Shown: positions 18,331 through 27,167 of the stretch, one piece after another
Position numbering within the stretch: the stretch's first letter is position 1
Layout of the letters: each line of letters begins with the position of its first letter
Source of the DNA: Paraburkholderia haematera
GTDB lineage: Bacteria > Pseudomonadota > Gammaproteobacteria > Burkholderiales > Burkholderiaceae
NCBI RefSeq assembly: GCF_905220975.1
Contig: NZ_CAJNBK010000015.1
Span: forward strand, 88,956 to 152,955
Reading direction: 5' to 3'
Length of the DNA: 64,000 nucleotides
Notes under the pieces: generated by a model
Databases searched by the model: none
Seen by the model: only the letters and a program-made list of their open reading frames with translations
Told to the model about the DNA's origin: nothing
Position numbers and translations under genes: made by a program

Positions 18331-19476
18331 GTGACCGATTCCGACACCCACTCCGCTAACGAATTTCCGATCGCTCCGCCAGCGCCCCGCAAGGGGCGCG
18401 GCGCGGTGACGAACTTGCAAGGCCGTTACGAAGTCGACCACCGCGAAGTGGTGGACGACGGCTGGCTTTCGTCACAGGAGGAAGATGGCGAACCCAAGGT
18501 CTTGCGCACGCAGGTTTTCGAGGAGCGGGCCAAGACCATTCTTACGCGCAATGCGTCGCCGGATATTCCGTTCAGCGTGTCGCTGAACCCGTATCGGGGC
18601 TGCGAACATGGCTGTATCTACTGCTTCGCGCGGCCTACACATAGTTATCTAGGGCTGTCGCCCGGTCTCGACTTCGAAAGCCGTATCTACGCGAAGATCA
18701 ACGCGCCGGAGTTGCTCGAACGCGAGTTGTCGAAGAAGTCCTATGTGCCCGAGCCGATCGCGCTGGGCGTCAATACCGACGCCTGGCAGCCCGTCGAGCG
18801 CGATTTGCGGCTCACGCGGCGGGTGGTCGAAGTGCTCAGCGAGCGGGGCCATCCATTCGCGGCGATCACCAAATCGTCGCTGATCGAGCGCGATATCGAT
18901 CTGCTCGCGCCGATGGCGGCACGCGGGCAGTTCATGGCGGCCGTCACGATCACCACGCTGGACGCGGACATCGCACGCACGCTTGAGCCGCGCGCGGCTA
19001 CGCCGTCGCGTCGATTGCGCACGATCCGTACCTTGAGCGAGGCGGGTATTCCGGTTGGCGTGAGCATCGCGCCGGTGATTCCATTTGTGACCGAGCCGGA
19101 CATGGAGCGTGTGCTGGAAGCGTGCGCCGAGGCCGGTGCATGCAATGCGAGCTACATTGTGCTGCGCCTGCCGTGGGAAGTCGCGCCGCTATTCAAGGAT
19201 TGGCTCTCGGCGCATTTTCCCGATCGTGCCGACCGGGTGATGAGTCGCGTGCGCGATATGCGGGGCGGGAAAGACTACGACTCGAACTTCTCGACTCGAA
19301 TGAAGGGAGAGGGATTGTGGGCGGACCTGCTGAAGCAACGCTTCCAGAAGGCCACGCGCCGGCTCGGGTTAAACCGGCGCGATCGCGGCATTCTCGATAT
19401 GTCGCACTTTCGCCGTGTCGAGGCGGTGCGTGCTGAACCGCCGCCAAGCGACAATCCGCAGTTGAGGCTTTTTTAG
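18331..19476 (+). CDS. PA0069-family radical SAM protein, SplB-like
   Basis: Radical SAM enzyme with GCEHGCIYCFARPTH: a C-x3-C-x2-C cluster site binding [4Fe-4S]. It belongs to the SplB-related group (COG1533) that includes P. aeruginosa PA0069; the reaction is not known, but SplB itself repairs spore photoproduct in DNA. Start GTG 18331 gives 381 residues; an in-frame TTG at 18310 is an alternative and neither has a clear SD. A LexA box overlaps its promoter, so it is likely DNA-damage-inducible. Monocistronic. Confidence 0.9.
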   Translation: MTDSDTHSANEFPIAPPAPRKGRGAVTNLQGRYEVDHREVVDDGWLSSQEEDGEPKVLRTQVFEERAKTILTRNASPDIPFSVSLNPYRGCEHGCIYCFARPTHSYLGLSPGLDFESRIYAKINAPELLERELSKKSYVPEPIALGVNTDAWQPVERDLRLTRRVVEVLSERGHPFAAITKSSLIERDIDLLAPMAARGQFMAAVTITTLDADIARTLEPRAATPSRRLRTIRTLSEAGIPVGVSIAPVIPFVTEPDMERVLEACAEAGACNASYIVLRLPWEVAPLFKDWLSAHFPDRADRVMSRVRDMRGGKDYDSNFSTRMKGEGLWADLLKQRFQKATRRLGLNRRDRGILDMSHFRRVEAVRAEPPPSDNPQLRLF

Positions 19477-19492
19477 CGCGGCGCGCGGGAGC

Positions 19493-19960
19493 TCATTGCG
19501 ACAGCGCTTTGGCGGCCTGGACCTGACCTTCGAAGTAAGTCTGGAACGAGATCGCAAGGCCCGTCATCAGCAGGAACGCACCGATCAGCAGCGAAAAGAT
19601 CACGATGAAAATGACGGTCCAGCCCGAGCGGCTTTTGCGCTGGGTTTGCGGGTTGAACTGCGCGTCCCATTTTTCATCCGGGCGCAGGCCGTAGACGATC
19701 GCAGCCAGAAAGGCGGAGAGCAGCGAAACGGCGCCGAAAAAAGCGAGTACCCAACCGAGCATCGAGGCGCGCTCGCTTGCCACCACCAGCATGGCGCCCG
19801 GAATTCCGATCAGCGTGCCGAGCAGATGAGCCCATCCGTAAATGTCGCGCATGCCATACAGATAGAAGCGGTGGGCGCCGAGGCTCCCGAAGAAGAAGGC
19901 CAGCGCGGCGGTAATCGTCTTGGATCTGAAGTGCGAGGAGGTCGAAGCAAGGGTGGACAT
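19493..19960 (-). CDS. TM2 domain membrane protein
   Basis: 155-residue inner-membrane protein. Residues 13-60 carry the TM2 pattern (AFFFGSLGAHRFYLYGMRDI, two helices joined by a short turn). A further hydrophobic segment follows near 68-90, and a last one near 115-137 after a basic stretch (QTQRKSRSGW). TM2 proteins have no general assigned function. It is convergent with the radical SAM gene, 16 bases from its stop codon, with no obvious terminator between them. Confidence 0.82.
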   Translation of the reverse strand: MSTLASTSSHFRSKTITAALAFFFGSLGAHRFYLYGMRDIYGWAHLLGTLIGIPGAMLVVASERASMLGWVLAFFGAVSLLSAFLAAIVYGLRPDEKWDAQFNPQTQRKSRSGWTVIFIVIFSLLIGAFLLMTGLAISFQTYFEGQVQAAKALSQ

Positions 19961-20064
19961 GTAGGCGATAGCAGAGTGGCGGGCGGTCGAAAGGAGCAGG
20001 GCGCCGGTGGGCGCGGATCGACGCGCATTCTACGCCCGCGGCGCGCTTACGGCTAAGGCTAAGG

Positions 20065-21282
20065 CTACGGCTGCGGCGCTGAGTAGGTTACACGGTAGAC
20101 CGCGCCGGCGTAGTCGTCGCTGATCAGGAGAGAACCGTCAGGCATCGGCTGGACGTCGGCTGGGCGGCCCCATACGACTTCGCCCGGTTGGAGCCAGCCT
20201 TCGGCAAAGACTTCCTGATGCGCGTTGCTGCCGTCGGGGTTGGTAATCACCCGCACGACGCGGTAACCCACCTTTTTGCTGCGATTCCACGAACCGTGTT
20301 CGGCGATGAAAATATTGTCCCGGTAGGCGGCCGGAAACATTGCGCCGCTGTAAAAACGCATGCCGAGTGAGGCGACGTGGGCACCGAGTTTGACAACCGG
20401 TGGCGTGAAGGCGCTGCACGGATGGTCTTTGCCGAATTCGGGGTCGGGCGTGTCGCCGCCATGGCAGTACGGAAAACCGAAGTCCATCCCGCCGCGCGGC
20501 GCGCGGTTGAGCTTGTCGTCCGGCACGTCGTCGCCCATCATGTCGCGGCCGTTGTCGGTGAACCACAACTCATGTGTCACCGGGTGCCAGGCGAAGCCAA
20601 CCGTGTTGCGAACGCCGCGCGCCACGACCTCGTAATGGCTGCCGTCCGGGTCCATGCGGCCGATCAGCCCAAAGCGGTCGCGGTCTTTCAGGCAGACGTT
20701 GCAGGGCGCGCCTTGCGGCACGTACAGCTTGCCGTCCGGCCCGAAAGCGATGAATTTCCAGCCGTGGTGCGTTTCCGTCGGCAGTGTGTCGGTGACAACG
20801 GCCGGTTTGGGCGGGTCATTCAGATGGGCGTCGATCGCGTCGAAGCGTAGAATTTTCGACACCGCGGACACATATAGCGCGCCATCCCGCCACGCCACGC
20901 CCGCCGGCGTTTCGAACCCGGAGGCGATTACGTGGCGGGCCGTCACGCGCCCATTCTGCAATTCGAGTGCGTAGACGTGGCCATCAAGGCTGCCTATATA
21001 AAGAATGCCTTTCGGCGAGAGCGCCATGCCCCGCGCGCTGGGTACCGTGTCCGAAAGGACCTCGATATGGAAGCCCGGCGGCAGTTTGATGCGTTCGATA
21101 GGCAGTGCGGCTAGCGCCGGCAGGGTCGTAGCGGCGAGCAACAACGTTGCGCCGGCTCGCAGGGCCCGAACACGGACGGTGTTCGAAAAGCCGGCAAGCA
21201 GCGAGAAACCGGCGAGTGAAGCGGAGCAAAACGCAAGCGGCAGCAGGAGTTTCACGGGCGCTCCGTCAGGTAATTCGGGCAT
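20065..21282 (-). CDS. sorbosone dehydrogenase-family (PQQ-type beta-propeller) protein
   Basis: 405 residues. The N-terminus has hydrophobic stretches at 10-30 and 42-58 (signal peptide or anchor). The rest is a six-bladed propeller of the glucose/sorbosone dehydrogenase type: PPGFHIEVLSD, then ARGVRNTVGFAWHPVTHELW, GRDMMGDDVPDD and AEHGSWNRSKKVGYRVVR. Enzymes of this fold use PQQ in the periplasm; no PQQ synthesis gene lies in the window. An in-frame GTG 24 bases downstream of the chosen ATG is an alternative start. Confidence 0.8.
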   Translation of the reverse strand: MPELPDGAPVKLLLPLAFCSASLAGFSLLAGFSNTVRVRALRAGATLLLAATTLPALAALPIERIKLPPGFHIEVLSDTVPSARGMALSPKGILYIGSLDGHVYALELQNGRVTARHVIASGFETPAGVAWRDGALYVSAVSKILRFDAIDAHLNDPPKPAVVTDTLPTETHHGWKFIAFGPDGKLYVPQGAPCNVCLKDRDRFGLIGRMDPDGSHYEVVARGVRNTVGFAWHPVTHELWFTDNGRDMMGDDVPDDKLNRAPRGGMDFGFPYCHGGDTPDPEFGKDHPCSAFTPPVVKLGAHVASLGMRFYSGAMFPAAYRDNIFIAEHGSWNRSKKVGYRVVRVITNPDGSNAHQEVFAEGWLQPGEVVWGRPADVQPMPDGSLLISDDYAGAVYRVTYSAPQP

Positions 21283-21353
21283 GTCAGTGTGGTCCGAGGC
21301 TCCCGCCTGTCTGGCCGGCGCAACCCCGCCGCTCAGTTTATCGCGGTAAGTGT

Positions 21354-21382
21354 TTGTTATGGCGTCGGTTTCCCGCTATAAT
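21354..21382 (+). promoter_or_regulatory. sigma-70 promoter of the rpsP operon
   Basis: TTGTTA (21354-21359), 17-base spacer, TATAAT (21377-21382), 46 bases upstream of the rpsP start. Strong match, as expected for a ribosomal-protein operon. Confidence 0.75.
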
Positions 21383-21427
21383 CGCGTGTTTCAGTCGTTC
21401 CGCACCCCGGTTTTCAAGGATTCTAAT

Positions 21428-21682
21428 ATGGTCATCATCCGCTTGGCTCGTGGCGGCTCCAAGAAGCGCCCGTTCTACAACATCGTCGCAACCGATTCGC
21501 GTAACCGTCGTGACGGCCGCTTCATCGAGCGCGTTGGCTTCTACAACCCGGTCGCTACGAAGGGTGAGTCGCTGCGTATCGCTCAAGACCGCCTGACGTA
21601 CTGGCAAGGCGTTGGCGCACAACTGTCGCCGACCGTCGAGCGTCTCGTGAAAGAAGCGCAAAAGGCGCAGCCGGCTGCTTAA
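21428..21682 (+). CDS. rpsP: 30S ribosomal protein S16
   Basis: 84 residues beginning MVIIRLARGGSKKRPFYNIV, the conserved S16 N-terminus, with RDGRFIERVGFYNP following. It is an assembly protein of the 30S subunit. The ATG at 21428 is chosen over the open frame upstream because it matches the family start. First gene of rpsP-rimM-trmD-rplS. Confidence 0.98.
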   Translation: MVIIRLARGGSKKRPFYNIVATDSRNRRDGRFIERVGFYNPVATKGESLRIAQDRLTYWQGVGAQLSPTVERLVKEAQKAQPAA

Positions 21683-21811
21683 TGGTAGCTAGCATGCGTA
21701 TCGTCGTCGGTTCGGCCGGCGGCTCGCGCAGCTTGCGTGGGCAGTCCGATGCGCGAGTTTTGCTGAAGCAGACGTCGAAGTTGGCAGCGAGGTTCTCTTC
21801 GAGGTGTTCTT

Positions 21812-22546
21812 ATGTCTGAGCGTGATTCCGGCGGTTCAGGTCGCGCAAAGGCAAAAGTAGCAGCCACGCGCGCGAAGACGTCTGGTCAGGCGCCGTTCGG
21901 TGCATTCGTCCGCAAACCGGTCGAGGCAGCCGAAGGCAAGGCGAAAGCCAAAGTTGCAGACGCCGCTTCCGGCGCAGCAGAAATGCGAGCTGAAACGGTG
22001 GAAAGCTGGCCGGCCGACGCGGTCGAGGTCGGTGCAATCGTCGACGCTTACGGCCTCAAAGGCTGGGTCAAGGTAGCCGCTCATGCGGATGCCGGGCATG
22101 GCGGCGACGCATTGCTAAGCGCAAAGCGCTGGTGGCTGATGAAAGGCCATGAGCGCAAGTCGGCGCCGTCATTGCAGGCAAAAACGCATAGCGACAGTGT
22201 CGTGGCCCATCTGGGCGGCGTAACTGACCGCGATGTGGCATTGGCGCTGCGCGGCACGCGCGTTTATATCAGCCGCAGCGAATTTCCGGCCCTCGAAGCC
22301 GACGAATTCTACTGGGTCGACCTGCTCGGCCTGGATGTGGTGAACGTTGCCGGGGTCAACCTCGGCAAGGTTGCAGACATGATCGACAACGGTGCGCACT
22401 CGGTGTTGCGCATCGAATACCCGGATACCGACAAAAGCGGTAAGCCGGTCACCGGCGAGCGCTTGATCCCGTTCGTCGGCGTCTTTGTCAAAACGGTGGA
22501 TCAGGCGGCGAAGCAGATCATCGTCGACTGGGAAGCCGATTACTAA
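21812..22546 (+). CDS. rimM: ribosome maturation factor RimM, with N-terminal extension
   Basis: Binds S19 and assists 30S head assembly. The RimM core starts near residue 68 (VEVGAIVDAYGLKGWVKV) and contains DEFYWVDLLGLDV and the PRC-barrel segment LGKVADMIDNGAHSVL. Ahead of it lie about 67 residues rich in Ala, Lys, Gly and Glu with repeated KAKVA segments. E. coli RimM (182 residues) lacks this. The extension is in frame and uninterrupted; internal starts exist, but none matches the core boundary well. A 129-base gap separates it from rpsP. Confidence 0.92.
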   Translation: MSERDSGGSGRAKAKVAATRAKTSGQAPFGAFVRKPVEAAEGKAKAKVADAASGAAEMRAETVESWPADAVEVGAIVDAYGLKGWVKVAAHADAGHGGDALLSAKRWWLMKGHERKSAPSLQAKTHSDSVVAHLGGVTDRDVALALRGTRVYISRSEFPALEADEFYWVDLLGLDVVNVAGVNLGKVADMIDNGAHSVLRIEYPDTDKSGKPVTGERLIPFVGVFVKTVDQAAKQIIVDWEADY

Positions 22547-22570
22547 ATAACTCGCTGACTGGAGAGAGCG

Positions 22571-23338
22571 ATGCAGTTCGATGTCGTGACGCTCTTTCCT
22601 GACATGTTTCGTGCGCTGACCGACTGGGGTATCACCAGCCGTGCGGCGAAGCAGGAGCGCTACGGGTTGCGTACGTGGAATCCCCGCGATTTCACCACGG
22701 ACAACTACCGCACAATCGACGATCGCCCTTACGGCGGCGGCCCCGGCATGGTCATGCTGGCCAAGCCCCTCGAAGACGCGATTGGCGCGGCGAAAGCGGC
22801 GCAGGCGGAGCAGGGCATCGGCGCGTCGCGCGTCGTGATGATGTCGCCGCAAGGTGCCACACTGAATCACGATCGTGTCATGCAGTTCGCGGCCGAACCC
22901 GGTCTGATCCTGTTGTGCGGACGCTATGAAGCGATCGATCAGCGTTTGCTTGACCGTGTGGTAGACGAAGAAGTCAGTCTCGGCGACTTCGTGCTGTCCG
23001 GCGGCGAATTGCCGGCCATGGCGTTGATGGATGCCGTAGTGCGTCAGTTGCCCGGCGTGCTGAACGATTCGCAATCGGCGGTGCAGGACAGTTTCGTCGA
23101 CGTGCTGCTGGATTGTCCGCATTACACGCGCCCGGAAGAATACAACGGCGTGCGTGTACCCGATGTGCTGCTCGGCGGCCATCATGCGGAAATCGAAGCG
23201 TGGCGCCGGCGTGAGGCTTTGCGCAATACGTTGAACAAGCGGCCCGATCTGATCGTGAAGGCCAGAAAGAACAAGATGTTGAGCCGTGCCGACGAGGCAT
23301 GGCTTACGAGTCTCGCGAAGGAAGTGTCGAAGGCGTAA
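22571..23338 (+). CDS. trmD: tRNA (guanine-N1)-methyltransferase
   Basis: SAM-dependent SPOUT enzyme that methylates G37 of tRNAs reading CNN codons and so prevents +1 frameshifts. MQFDVVTLFPDMF starts the protein; RPYGGGPGMVM, LCGRYEAIDQR and VLSGGELPAMA make the trefoil-knot SAM site. 255 residues, SD GGAGAG ahead of ATG 22571. Third gene of the translation operon. Confidence 0.97.
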   Translation: MQFDVVTLFPDMFRALTDWGITSRAAKQERYGLRTWNPRDFTTDNYRTIDDRPYGGGPGMVMLAKPLEDAIGAAKAAQAEQGIGASRVVMMSPQGATLNHDRVMQFAAEPGLILLCGRYEAIDQRLLDRVVDEEVSLGDFVLSGGELPAMALMDAVVRQLPGVLNDSQSAVQDSFVDVLLDCPHYTRPEEYNGVRVPDVLLGGHHAEIEAWRRREALRNTLNKRPDLIVKARKNKMLSRADEAWLTSLAKEVSKA

Positions 23339-23493
23339 AGCCTTGGTCTTTCGAGCGGACATAGGCGGCGCCGCACATGCGTGTACGGTGCCAGATGTGA
23401 ACCCATCCTCTATCGGGGCCGTAGCCAAGCGCAACAGGTAAAACCAGCGCGCGGCAGGTACGAACGCCGACAAGATGGACTTAGGAGTCAGTG

Positions 23494-23883
23494 ATGAATC
23501 TGATTGCAATACTCGAGCAGGAAGAAATCGGCCGTGCCCTCGGCGAGAAGACCATCCCCGAATTCGCCCCCGGCGATACGGTGATCGTCAGCGTGAACGT
23601 GGTTGAAGGTACGCGTAAGCGTGTTCAGGCTTACGAAGGCGTCGTGATCGCCAAGCGTAACCGTGGTCTGAATTCGTCGTTCATCGTCCGTAAGATTTCG
23701 TCGGGCGAAGGCGTCGAGCGTACGTTCCAGACGTACTCGCCGCTGCTGGCAAGCATCGTCGTGAAGCGTCGTGGCGATGTGCGTCGTGCGAAGCTGTACT
23801 ACCTGCGCGACCGTTCGGGCAAGTCGGCTCGAATCAAGGAAAAGCTGGTCGCGAAGAAAGACCGCGCTGCTCCGGAAGCGTAA
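23494..23883 (+). CDS. rplS: 50S ribosomal protein L19
   Basis: 129 residues starting MNLIAILEQEEIGRAL; PEFAPGDTVIV, EGTRKRVQAYEGVVIAKRN and SGEGVERTFQ are L19 landmarks at the 30S-50S interface. The ATG at 23494 is used rather than the GTG just before it, by family alignment; GGAG precedes both. It is separated from trmD by 155 bases of unrecognised sequence, enough for an internal promoter. A terminator follows. Confidence 0.98.
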   Translation: MNLIAILEQEEIGRALGEKTIPEFAPGDTVIVSVNVVEGTRKRVQAYEGVVIAKRNRGLNSSFIVRKISSGEGVERTFQTYSPLLASIVVKRRGDVRRAKLYYLRDRSGKSARIKEKLVAKKDRAAPEA

Positions 23884-23894
23884 AAGCTGTAAGA

Positions 23895-23922
23895 AAAAGC
23901 ACCCCTCGCGGGTGCTTTTTTG
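23895..23922 (+). terminator. intrinsic terminator of the rpsP-rplS operon
   Basis: AAAAGCACCC CTCGC GGGTGCTTTTTT immediately after rplS. Confidence 0.93.
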
Positions 23923-23976
23923 TTTGCCAGGTCAAAATAGCGGCATGTCCCCTATCCGCTCATTCCGAGAGACCCG

Positions 23977-24693
23977 TTGATCCGCCCCGCCTTTGAGCCT
24001 GAAACTCTGCCTGTCGAAGCGACGGGCGCCGATCTGCCACCGGTGCTTGCCGGGCGCCTGACGCCCGATGGTCTGCGTGGACGTTTCAAGCAGCGTCTTG
24101 ACTGGACGCCAGAACCGATTATCGAAGCACCCTGGCGCGATAAGCACGTCGATCCGCGCGTCGCCGCCGTGCTGGTGCCACTGGTTGTACGCGACAACGG
24201 TCTCACCGTGCTGCTGACCCAGCGTGCCGACCATCTGAACGATCACGCCGGCCAGGTGAGCTTTCCAGGCGGCCGTCACGAACCTTTCGATGCGGATGCG
24301 ACCGCCACGGCATTGCGCGAGGCGCAGGAAGAAGTCGGTCTCGATCCGTCGCGCGTTGAAATTCTCGGCGCGTTGCCCGACTATCTGACGGGCACCGGAT
24401 TTCGCGTGACGCCAGTGATCGGTCTCGTGCATCTACCCTTCACGTTGAAACCGGATGAATTCGAAGTAGCCGAAGTGTTCGAAGTGCCACTCGCTTTTCT
24501 GATGGACCCCGCGCATCACGAGGAGCGCGTGTTTCGTTACGAAGGCGGAGAGCGCCGCTTCTTCGCCATGCCCTATCCGCGGGCCGCGTCGGCGGAAACT
24601 GAAGATCGCGAGCGTGAATTGGGCGACCATTATTTCATCTGGGGCGCGACGGCGGCGATGCTGCGCAACTTCTATCGCTTTCTTGCGGCGTGA
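23977..24693 (+). CDS. nudL: Nudix CoA pyrophosphatase, NudL type
   Basis: 238 residues. The Nudix box spans GGRHEPFDADATATALREAQ and continues EEVG. It is preceded by LLTQRADHLNDHAGQVSFPG, the motif that marks CoA-specific Nudix enzymes, so it likely splits CoA into phosphopantetheine and 3',5'-ADP. The start is TTG 23977: the only nearby ATG (23945) is in another frame and ends at 23980. Gene symbol by family similarity. Confidence 0.87.
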   Translation: MIRPAFEPETLPVEATGADLPPVLAGRLTPDGLRGRFKQRLDWTPEPIIEAPWRDKHVDPRVAAVLVPLVVRDNGLTVLLTQRADHLNDHAGQVSFPGGRHEPFDADATATALREAQEEVGLDPSRVEILGALPDYLTGTGFRVTPVIGLVHLPFTLKPDEFEVAEVFEVPLAFLMDPAHHEERVFRYEGGERRFFAMPYPRAASAETEDRERELGDHYFIWGATAAMLRNFYRFLAA

Positions 24694-24807
24694 GTTGCGC
24701 CGTTTGTGCAGTTGTTGGGTGTTTGTCAACGTCTGCGCTCAGTCGCATCCGACCCTGTGCTATCGTTATAAAACAATCGTAAAAACTCGAAAAGCACGGC
24801 GCATCGC

Positions 24808-25746
24808 ATGACTTTTTTCTCCGTATTGCTGGCTTTGATCATTGAACAGGTGCGCGCGCTATCGCCGAACAATCCGGTGTCCGCGTTGCTTCAATACCAT
24901 GCGGAGTCGGCGGCGCACGGATTCGATGCCGGCAAGCCCAAGCATGGCCTGCTCGCGTGGCTGGTGGTGGTGGTGCCGTGGACGCTGGCTGTCGCGCTCG
25001 TCTACTACGTGCTTTATCACATTCACTTTGCGCTGGCGTTCCTGTGGAACGTCGCGGTGCTGTACTTCACGCTCGGCTTCCGGCAGTTCAGCCATTACTT
25101 CACCGATATCCACCTCGCATTGAACAACGACGACGTGCCGCGCGCGCGTGAAATCCTGCACGAATGGACCGGGCTCGACACCGTCGACATGCCCGTCAGC
25201 GAGATCGTGCGTCATACGCTGATTCACGCCGTGGTCGCCTCGCATCGGCATGTGTTTGGCGTGTTCTTCTGGTTCCTGATTCCGGTCGGGCCGGCAGGCG
25301 CGGTGCTGTATCGGATCGCCGAGTATCTGGCGCGTGCATGGGCGCGGCCGGTCGACGATCGCACCGTGGCGTTTTCGAGTTTCGCGCAGCGCGCTTTTTT
25401 CGTGATCGACTGGGTGCCGGCGCGGCTCACGTCGCTGGGCTTTGCGATCGTGGGTAATTTCGAAGACGCGATTTATGCATGGCGCAACCACGCGCGTCAG
25501 TGGCCGGATGCGAACGACGGCGTGTTGCTGGCGGCGGGCAGTGGGGCGCTTGGCGCACGTCTGAGCGGGCCGCTCGCCGAGCCGTCGAGCCTCGACGCGC
25601 TCGCCACGGGCGACGGCGGCCCGATGCAGGTCGGCGACGACTGCACGCCGCGCACGCTGCAATCGGCGGTCGGTCTCGTGTGGCGCGCAGTGGTGCTGTG
25701 GATGATCTTGCTACTGATGTTGACGATTGCGGTCTGGCTCGCCTGA
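24808..25746 (+). CDS. CobD/CbiB-family membrane protein
   Basis: 312-residue inner-membrane protein with hydrophobic segments near residues 1-15, 50-90, 145-175 and 290-312. It belongs to the CobD/CbiB family (adenosylcobinamide-phosphate synthase in B12 producers) but is shorter, and no cobalamin gene is nearby. AmpE and other non-B12 relatives share this fold, so a cobalamin role is not assumed. FGFRQF-type loop (TLGFRQFSHYF) and SEIVRHTLIHAVVASHRHVF are conserved-looking loops. Convergent with DUF2007. Confidence 0.75.
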   Translation: MTFFSVLLALIIEQVRALSPNNPVSALLQYHAESAAHGFDAGKPKHGLLAWLVVVVPWTLAVALVYYVLYHIHFALAFLWNVAVLYFTLGFRQFSHYFTDIHLALNNDDVPRAREILHEWTGLDTVDMPVSEIVRHTLIHAVVASHRHVFGVFFWFLIPVGPAGAVLYRIAEYLARAWARPVDDRTVAFSSFAQRAFFVIDWVPARLTSLGFAIVGNFEDAIYAWRNHARQWPDANDGVLLAAGSGALGARLSGPLAEPSSLDALATGDGGPMQVGDDCTPRTLQSAVGLVWRAVVLWMILLLMLTIAVWLA

Positions 25747-25783
25747 AGCGGTTCGCTTGAATCAGCGTGTAACTAACGCAATG

Positions 25784-25823
25784 CCATAGAAAAAGCCGGG
25801 TTCATACCCGGCTTTTTCTATGG
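25784..25823. terminator. bidirectional terminator, 17-bp perfect stem
   Basis: CCATAGAAAAAGCCGGG TTCATA CCCGGCTTTTTCTATGG, between two convergent genes. Confidence 0.95.
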
Positions 25824-25874
25824 CTCACGCCGCAGCGGCTTCACCGCCTGTCACGCGCGCCGCGCCCACCCGCT

Positions 25875-26195
25875 TCAACCATCGAGCGGATCACGCGCCG
25901 TCCCGCACTGCCAGCACACCGTGAACTGCGCTTCGAGCATCTCGCCGCACTGGCGGCATCGCCACGAAGGCGAGCCTGCGGCCGGCCCATGCGAAGCCGC
26001 ATCGATCAGACGCCGCGCCATCGCCTCGTCGCGTTCATCGACGAGCCATAGCTCCGGCGCGCACTGATCCGCCGGAATATCGCCGAGCGCGCCATTCAAA
26101 TAACGGTTATGCAACTCGCAAGCGATGCCTGCCGTCTGCAGCACATTGACCCAATGCTGTCCGATGATCAGATTCGGCGCGCGCATCAATTTCAT
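25875..26195 (-). CDS. DUF2007 and zinc-ribbon protein
   Basis: 106 residues. The N-terminal ~70 residues are a DUF2007-type domain (PNLIIGQHWVNVLQTAGIAC through PELWLVDERDEAMARRLI), named a putative signal-transducing fold. The C-terminal 30 residues have WRCRQCGEMLEAQF and WQCG, a four-cysteine zinc ribbon. It starts 30 bases after the rsgA stop codon and is the last gene of the M48-rsgA-DUF2007 operon. Function unknown. Confidence 0.78.
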   Translation of the reverse strand: MKLMRAPNLIIGQHWVNVLQTAGIACELHNRYLNGALGDIPADQCAPELWLVDERDEAMARRLIDAASHGPAAGSPSWRCRQCGEMLEAQFTVCWQCGTARDPLDG

Positions 26196-26225
26196 CGTGA
26201 ATCCATGGGTTGGCGGCGACGCGCG

Positions 26226-27167
26226 TTAGCGGACGATCTGGCTGGCTTCGTGCACCAGTTGCGCGTACAGGGCGTGCCGTTCGCGCCGGATCCGGTCATC
26301 GGCGACCGCTTCGAGAATCGCGCAGCCCGGCTCCTGCAAGTGATGGCAGTTGTAGAAGCGGCAGTTCGGCAGCAGCGGCCGGAACTCGGGAAACGCGCGT
26401 TCGAGCCGCCCTTCGGTCAGATGATGCAGGCCGAATTCCTGGAAGCCCGGCGAATCGATCAACGCACCTCCGTCGCCACCCGGTAAAGGGTAGAGCCGCG
26501 TGAAGGTCGTGGTATGCCGCCCGCTGTTCAACGCGGTCGAGATCTCGCGTGTGGCGACTTCGGCATCCGGAATCAGCAGATTCACCAACGTCGATTTGCC
26601 CATGCCGGACTGGCCGAGCAGCAGCGTTGAGTGACCTTGCAGATGTTCGAGCAAAGCGGGTCGTGCGGCGTCAGGCTGCGTCTTGATCGACACTTCGACC
26701 ACGGTGTAGCCGAGCGCGCGGTACGGCTCGAGTCGCTTGCGCGCACCCTCCAGCGCACCGGTCACGTCGATCTTGTTCAGCACGATCAACGGCTTCAGTT
26801 CGTTCGCCTCAGCAGCGACTAAGGCGCGGCCAAGCAGGTCCTCGCTGAAATGCGGTTCGGTCGCGAGCACGATCAGCAACTGATCGAGATTCGCGGCAAA
26901 CAGCTTCGACTTGTATTGATCCGAGCGATACAGCAGATTGCGCCGTTCGCCGATCTCGACGATCACGCCCTGATCCGCCGAAGTCGGCTCGTAAATCACG
27001 CGATCGCCGACCGCGACTTCGCTGCGCTTGCCACGCGGGAAGCACTGGAGCATCGGGCTGCCGTCTTCCGGCGCGACCAGGTAGTGGCGACCATGCGCGG
27101 CAATCACGAGCCCGCCTACGCGCGTGCTGGATGGCGCGCGCGGCGCTTTCGGGGAGCGGCCGCTCAT
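26226..27167 (-). CDS. rsgA: ribosome small subunit-dependent GTPase A
   Basis: Circularly permuted GTPase that checks late 30S assembly and releases RbfA. The G motifs occur in permuted order: LNKID (G4), then GQSGMGKSTL (G1), then DSPGFQEFG (G3). An OB-fold precedes them and a C-terminal zinc site follows (NCRFYNCHHLQEPGC). 313 residues. Its start overlaps the stop of the M48 peptidase gene by four bases, so the two are translationally coupled. Confidence 0.96.
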   Translation of the reverse strand: MSGRSPKAPRAPSSTRVGGLVIAAHGRHYLVAPEDGSPMLQCFPRGKRSEVAVGDRVIYEPTSADQGVIVEIGERRNLLYRSDQYKSKLFAANLDQLLIVLATEPHFSEDLLGRALVAAEANELKPLIVLNKIDVTGALEGARKRLEPYRALGYTVVEVSIKTQPDAARPALLEHLQGHSTLLLGQSGMGKSTLVNLLIPDAEVATREISTALNSGRHTTTFTRLYPLPGGDGGALIDSPGFQEFGLHHLTEGRLERAFPEFRPLLPNCRFYNCHHLQEPGCAILEAVADDRIRRERHALYAQLVHEASQIVR

